DNA of 31,811 nt, from the NCBI GenBank assembly GCA_045636145.1, contig JAZTWV010000048.1:1-31811 (forward strand). The letters are read 5' to 3'. The notes under the pieces were generated by a model. It did no database searches. It had not been told where the DNA came from and saw only the letters and a list, made by a program, of their open reading frames with translations. The position numbers and the translations under genes are program-made. Source of the DNA: Flemingiibacterium sp045636145. Lineage in GTDB: Bacteria; Bacillota; Clostridia; Oscillospirales; CAG-272. Of this stretch, positions 29,819 through 31,811 are shown piece after piece; the first letter of the stretch is position 1, and the number at the start of each line of letters is the position of its first letter.

Positions 29819-31811
29819 GAGAGACAAGCTAAAGCGAATACTCGCACTTGTTATGGTGGTATTTCTTGCACTTTCAGTATGCACAGCGGCAATTTACCAC
29901 CTTGCTGTATCGCTTTCGGCAAACAGTGTAATGGGTATGACCCAAGCCGAGATACTCGAAAAGCTTCAGGAGCTTGAAAAAGAGCAAAACGGCACTGATG
30001 ATACCGAGGATGACACGTCAGGGGTGGAATCCGAGGAAACCGAAGAGCACGAGGAAGAAAACGACGAAGACGAAGATTTCGCCGACGAAGACGAGGATGA
30101 AGAGCCGTTTACACCGTCATACAGTGAATACTCCGGCTCTGATGATAAGCTTATCCGCGTGGCGCTTATGTACGGCACAAACGTCACTGTCGGATTTGAA
30201 ACGGTGGCAGATTACGGCTTTTCCATAAATCTTGTCAACCGCCTTGGCGATCTTACCCATGAGTTTCTTTGGGAGCTTCCCGAGACAAAGGTTTCCTGCG
30301 TTGTTGATGCAAATCTGTCAAAATCCGCTATGACCTACAGTAAAACCTCAGACCCTTCGGCGGCTGTTGTTGGAGGCTGGCACGCCGAGATAGGACAAGA
30401 CCTTACTTACGAAGAAGCGGTTGAGCTTACAGAGGAGCTTGAAGAAATCTTAGGTGAGCTTGATATCTATGCAATTCCCTCTTATATCGACGGCGGATAC
30501 CGTATAAGAGCCGGACATTTTTCCTCTGCCGCGAAAGCCGAGGATATAGTATTGGAGCTTTGTGATTATCTTCCCGATTATGAAATTACCGTTGCCGCTC
30601 CCACCAATACCGCAGTCAGCGTGGTTGATCCGTTAACTAACCGCATATTATTTGAATATGACGACGGCGACAGGACCGCTCTCGGTCTTGCTCCCCTCGA
30701 CACACCGGAGGGCGAGCGTGCATATCTCATGACTCCGGCGAAAAAGCTTTATGACGGTGTATTCATGTTCCGCCGCTACATATCCGGAAGCATCGACGGC
30801 GTGTCTCTTACGGATATTATCCCTCTTGGGGAATATATAAAAGGCGTTCTTCCCTACGAAATTTCATCCTCGTGGCCCCTTGAAGCGCAAAAGGCATTTG
30901 CCATTTGCGTGCGCTCCTTTACTCTTGCAAGCGTGCGCCATGAGAGTGCCTATCAGGCGGACCTGTGCAACACAACACATTGCCAGGTGTATAACGGCAG
31001 AACACGCATAACCGATGTCGTGGAGCAGGCTGTTGATGAAACCGAGGGTCTTGTAATGACCTACGGAAATAGGATCGTTACCGCTTACTACAGCGCGGCA
31101 ACAGGCGGCGTTACTGTAGGTGTTGACGATGCATGGGGCGGCGCACCTCAGCCATATCTTGTGGCAGTAGAGACTCCGTGGGAAATCTTCACCAATCATT
31201 CCCATGGCGCATGGCAGGTGGAGGTCTCCCCTGCTGAGCTTTGCACCTATCTTCGCACCACAAAGGGTTACACTTCATTAAAGGGCGAAATTGTGGATAT
31301 TTCCATCGACAAGCTTGCCAAAAACTCCACATATGTTTATCAGATAACCTTCACCGACAGCTATGGAACAAAAGTGACCGTGAAAACCACTGACGGAGTA
31401 CGCACGGCACTCTCAAAATACGTGAACAGCTCCAATTTCGTGGTTGGTAAAGGCTCTGTTGAAGCGGAAATCACCGAATTTGTTACAGTTTCCGCAAAAA
31501 ATGCGGTTGTTAGCACCGAGGGCGGCAATTTGTCTCTGACAGACTCCGAAAAGCTTCGTGTACTCACCGCCGACGGCTACTACGATACATCTCTTGACAA
31601 CAAAACCGTGATTAGCGCGGGCGGTAAGGTCAAGCTTGACGAGACCTCATCCGTCACCAAAACCGAGACTGTTTATGCAAGCAATAAGAACAATTTCATC
31701 TTTGTAGGCAAAGGCTGGGGTCATGGCGTTGGTCTCTCACAGATAGGCGTGCGCGATCTCGCTAAGCTCGGTTACGAGGCTACTACGATACTCGAAAAAT
31801 ACTTTACCGAC
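29808..31811 (+). CDS. SpoIID/LytB-domain protein, cut by the window end
   Basis: At least 668 residues, open at the right edge. It has an N-terminal membrane helix (about 10-34, ILALVMVVFLALSVCTAAIY), a very acidic linker (about 61-101), a middle region of unknown fold, and the SpoIID/LytB domain starting PLGEYIKGVLPYEISSSWP (about 339) with the likely catalytic Glu in PYE, then CVRSFTL, AATGGVT and the C-terminal GWGHGVGLSQIGV (about 636-648). SpoIID-type proteins are lytic transglycosylases that cleave peptidoglycan glycan strands during engulfment; LytB-type ones act elsewhere in the wall. The start is TTG at 29808 (or 29811), with GAGAGGAG 9 nt upstream and overlapping the preceding gene. 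Confidence 0.88.
   Translation, partial: MLNKRDKLKRILALVMVVFLALSVCTAAIYHLAVSLSANSVMGMTQAEILEKLQELEKEQNGTDDTEDDTSGVESEETEEHEEENDEDEDFADEDEDEEPFTPSYSEYSGSDDKLIRVALMYGTNVTVGFETVADYGFSINLVNRLGDLTHEFLWELPETKVSCVVDANLSKSAMTYSKTSDPSAAVVGGWHAEIGQDLTYEEAVELTEELEEILGELDIYAIPSYIDGGYRIRAGHFSSAAKAEDIVLELCDYLPDYEITVAAPTNTAVSVVDPLTNRILFEYDDGDRTALGLAPLDTPEGERAYLMTPAKKLYDGVFMFRRYISGSIDGVSLTDIIPLGEYIKGVLPYEISSSWPLEAQKAFAICVRSFTLASVRHESAYQADLCNTTHCQVYNGRTRITDVVEQAVDETEGLVMTYGNRIVTAYYSAATGGVTVGVDDAWGGAPQPYLVAVETPWEIFTNHSHGAWQVEVSPAELCTYLRTTKGYTSLKGEIVDISIDKLAKNSTYVYQITFTDSYGTKVTVKTTDGVRTALSKYVNSSNFVVGKGSVEAEITEFVTVSAKNAVVSTEGGNLSLTDSEKLRVLTADGYYDTSLDNKTVISAGGKVKLDETSSVTKTETVYASNKNNFIFVGKGWGHGVGLSQIGVRDLAKLGYEATTILEKYFTD

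Overview
The window looks like a chromosomal segment of an endospore-forming Clostridia-type bacterium, probably a gut-type Firmicute. The evidence is a full-length forespore sigma factor SigG, a SpoIID/LytB-family protein, S-layer-homology anchoring, a DUF4317 protein, strong AAGGAGG ribosome sites, and many consensus TTGACA-17-TATAAT promoters. I cannot name the species.

Host left arm (1-7543). A CNNM/HlyC-CorC transporter-like gene sits behind a perfect sigma-A promoter and a leader of about 185 nt. Next is a minus-strand uronate isomerase (uxaC). It is divergent from a four-gene operon: PHP phosphatase, MutS-like ATPase, Lrp/AsnC regulator and class I/II aminotransferase. An 8+8 bp inverted repeat lies between the two divergent promoters.

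Mobile region (about 7555-16530). This is the most unusual part. Positions 7555 to about 13450 read as a filamentous-phage (inovirus) prophage. It has an XRE repressor module, a zinc-ribbon protein, a candidate ssDNA-binding protein, a 71-aa single-span major coat protein followed by a strong terminator, a Zot/pI ATPase, a 35-aa single-span protein, further virion membrane proteins including a pIII-like spike, and a Rep_trans replication protein. No secretin is present, as expected for a monoderm host. Directly adjacent, 13451-16522 is a second unit bounded by a 19-bp direct repeat. It has an HUH replication endonuclease, a second copy of the zinc-ribbon protein, a minimal tyrosine recombinase, two or three small RNA transcription units and a dense run of hairpins, but no virion genes. 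I interpret it as a satellite-like partner of the inovirus. The phage unit lacks an integrase and the second unit lacks coat genes and a repressor. The two share a zinc-ribbon gene family and an operator-like motif, so they may depend on each other. The alternative is one composite prophage of about 9 kb.

Host right arm (16531-31811). A non-coding stretch is followed by a YgjV-like membrane protein, tRNA-Leu(GAG), a DUF4317 gene, sigG and purH. Two tandem sialidase-like beta-propeller genes come next. Only the second has a signal peptide and an SLH anchor, yet both are preceded by the same spaced promoter module. A secreted coiled-coil protein then overlaps a SpoIID/LytB-domain gene cut by the window end.

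Functional assignments rest on motifs read by eye. No database search was run.
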